Positions 62,333 through 64,000 of a stretch of DNA of 64,000 bases are shown here, in pieces. The stretch spans positions 13,566,296 through 13,630,295 of the forward strand of contig JARWIR010000024.1 of assembly GCA_029959085.1 (NCBI GenBank), in the 5' to 3' direction. Position numbers and translations under genes: made by a program. The stretch's first letter is position 1. The number at the start of each line of letters is the position of its first letter. A model generated the notes under the pieces. That model had not been told where the DNA came from and did not search any database. It saw only the letters and a list, made by a program, of their open reading frames with translations. This DNA comes from Nemophila menziesii. Lineage: Eukaryota; Streptophyta; Magnoliopsida; Boraginales; Hydrophyllaceae.

Positions 62333-62880
62333 CTTAGATTTGGGATGGTATATTTGTGAAGTGTGTTTGGTCTTTTGGTTGGGCCAGTCCAAGTCACCAT
62401 TTTATTATAAGTCAGTTTTGGTCTTATTATTTGGGCTGAACTTTTGTATGTGCTATTAGACTTGAGTCCAATACAGTTGTGTTTTATTAAGTAAACACGA
62501 CACGAGATGGATTAACACCATTGATCTTGATCACTTTTGACGGCTTAGATTAAAACCCTACCACCCCATATATATAAGGCACTCTTCTTCAGACTTCAGC
62601 TCATTCTCTTTTCTCGAGTTTTTCAGTCTTCTCTCTTGTCTCATAGAAATAAACTTATGGTTTATCTTCTAGATCGATTAGGGTGTTGAAATCTTCTATG
62701 GTAGCTTGTATAATCTAAAGATAACAAGAACCATCTTGATTCTTGTTTAGTTAGCCAGTATAGTTGGTTTTAGTAGTTTAGATTAGCTGATAGCTTGAGG
62801 ATTTTGGTTTGACTCTCTAATATTGATGTGAAACAAGTGTAATATGTACTCGATGTTATTATAGTGGAGGACGCTTCTCT
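62333..62880 (+). mobile_element. copia2 3' LTR, right end truncated
   Basis: Preceded by a polypurine-like CTGGGACTATAAAC. Alignable with the 5' LTR from TTAGATTTGGG to ATAGTGGAGGACGCTTCT, where it stops about 120 bases short. It has a TATA box (CATATATATAAGGCAC, 62567-62582) and neighbouring ~110 bases missing from every 5' copy in the array. Confidence 0.8.
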
Positions 62881-63162
62881 CTGCAGAGCCCATCTTTCTA
62901 AAGCAAGAAGGGAGAAAGTTGACTTTGAGAAAGAAGGGCCAACTATTTAGATTAGAATCTTTGTAAAGGCAGCAAGGACTTGAGCTGCGCGAAAGCCGTT
63001 GCGCTAACGCGCATCCGTTTTCTTGCTCCTTAGCGCTTGAGTTTTCAATAAGGACGTTTAGGCTTTACTAATAAGATAGAATAGAAAGGGCTTTTTCATC
63101 AGGGTGGGCAGGTTTGGAACCCTATACAAAGCGCCTCTCCTTTCAAATGACAACTGCCTCTG
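62881..63162. other. Probable mitochondrial-like insert (NUMT candidate)
   Basis: About 280 bp with clearly higher GC than the surroundings, including GCGCGAAAGCCGTTGCGC and TAACGCGCATCCG, GCTCCTTAGCGCTTGAGTTT and GGACGTTTAGGCTTTAC. These words and the composition resemble plant mitochondrial intergenic DNA as I remember it; no search was possible. It lies exactly between two broken ends: the truncated copia2 LTR and a copy of array unit 7. Confidence 0.5.
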
Positions 63163-64000
63163 CTGCTAGAAAAAAAGGACACTGGGTCAGTCTTTTTACG
63201 AACAAACCAATTATTTGGGCGACATTCGAAGAGCAAAGACACTTGCTTGGTTGGTCTCGTATAATTGGTCTGTGTCGAGGCAGCTATAGACGATCACGAA
63301 CAACTTATCATCTCCTTGTGTGAACAAAATGCCGACATTTACAAGGCTTCCAAACCTCGTATTCACGATGTACACTCGTGGCGGCTGTGCTAGTGGCCGC
63401 AACCCCTCCATTTTAAAATTTATCTAATTTTATAAACAAAAACTATGTATAAATGGGCTTAAACACCCTCTCACAACCAAAATTTTAGCCCTATTTCTAT
63501 TAGCATAAATATTCGATTTTCACTCCTCCCAAACCTCGCTAATTGTATACGTTTAACCCGGGAAAAATCTTGGATCAACCCCATCTGTTAGATCATGTAT
63601 ATGTTTTAAAGGTAATTGGCAAGGAGCCCTCCTTTGTTTCTCCTTACAAGCCGAATATGAAAGAGACGAAGAAGTCGGAACAAGAAAACTCGGATTATTA
63701 AAGAAATTCATAAGATCGAGTAATGTGTTTGCCCAATAACCTATCTAGTTGATCCCACTCATTTCCCATTGAGCGGATTGTAGAAGAAATGAATTACACA
63801 ATACTACACCTTGGATCAATTTTCCTAGCTTCACTTAATTTGATATACGAGGAAACTGGAGAATAAGTGATATGTGTAAGGTGCAGGTATTATAACGACT
63901 TAAATGCTCAAAAACCTCAAGAGAAGTTGCATGGATGTTTTGGGTCTAAATTATATACACAACAAGTGTGAACCATGAAATGAAATGAAAAAAAAATGCA
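63163..64000. repeat. Partial second copy of the unit 7 spacer, runs off window
   Basis: Begins TGCTAGAAAAAAAGGAC and follows 55111-55950 with about five differences in 837 bp. It shares unit-7-only variants (CATTCGAAGAG, CCCTCCATTTTAAAATT, GAGACGAAGAAGTCGG, TTCACTTAATTTG), so it was copied from unit 7 or its twin. It includes the unrecognised minus frame 63411-63211. Confidence 0.95.

Larger units (their letters stand above)
56901..62880 (+). mobile_element. Ty1/copia element 'copia2', full-length but decayed
   Basis: 5' LTR, degenerate primer site, gag, protease region, integrase (with a nested TIR element), RT, RNase H and a truncated 3' LTR in Ty1/copia order. Every domain has frameshifts or stops. 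The two LTRs differ widely, including large length differences, so the insertion is old. The first third of this element is what the array repeats. Confidence 0.9.

Noticed and set aside
63114..63323. 69-codon frame spanning the 63163 breakpoint
   Set aside because: A chimera of the mitochondrial-like block and the spacer copy; no sign that it is a protein.

Overview
The window looks like AT-rich nuclear DNA of a flowering plant, probably a eudicot. The evidence is two plant-type Ty1/copia retrotransposons, a hAT-like MITE, fragments of plant genes (an HDA19-type histone deacetylase exon, an LRR receptor gene, an ALP1-like gene derived from a PIF/Harbinger transposase), plant-style TATA and pyrimidine-rich 5' leaders, and a short stretch resembling plant mitochondrial DNA. 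I cannot name the species. I see no intact protein gene anywhere; everything recognisable is a fragment or is decayed.

Layout. Positions 1-6.5 kb are single-copy intergenic DNA with a simple repeat, the 3' part of an old LTR, an LRR pseudogene and one HDA19-like exon. From 6.58 to 10.78 kb lies a minus-strand Ty1/copia element (called copia1 here). It has RNase H, integrase, protease, gag, PBS and 5' LTR but no reverse transcriptase, and an 870-bp hAT-like MITE sits inside it. Its 5' LTR abuts an ALP1-like pseudogene. After 2.2 kb of spacer comes a short promoter-like stretch with a 40-codon ORF, then the 5' LTR and gag of a plus-strand Ty1/copia element (copia2).

The dominant feature is a head-to-tail array of seven copies of a ~6.95-kb segment (8415-58690). 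It runs from the middle of the MITE, through copia1 protease/gag/LTR, the ALP1-like fragment, the spacer and the promoter-like ORF, to the copia2 LTR and gag zinc-knuckle region. Every internal junction has the same sequence with TCATNAT microhomology, so the array comes from one founding duplication. Unit 3 carries a later 1,524-bp solo LTR. Units 2 and 6 are hybrids: the left part matches the unit downstream and the right part the unit upstream, as expected if the array grew by unequal exchange. The youngest step left two ~6.98-kb blocks nearly identical. The last unit runs into the rest of copia2 (protease, integrase, RT with YVDD, RNase H, 3' LTR), which is decayed and carries a 441-bp inverted-repeat element.

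Beyond the array the copia2 3' LTR is cut short at about 62880, followed by ~280 bp of GC-richer DNA resembling plant mitochondrial sequence. At 63163 a second copy of the right half of unit 7 begins and runs off the window, so the amplified region continues. I found no working gene system. What deserves attention is the structure: a mixed transposon/gene macrosatellite whose growth history can be read from shared mutations.
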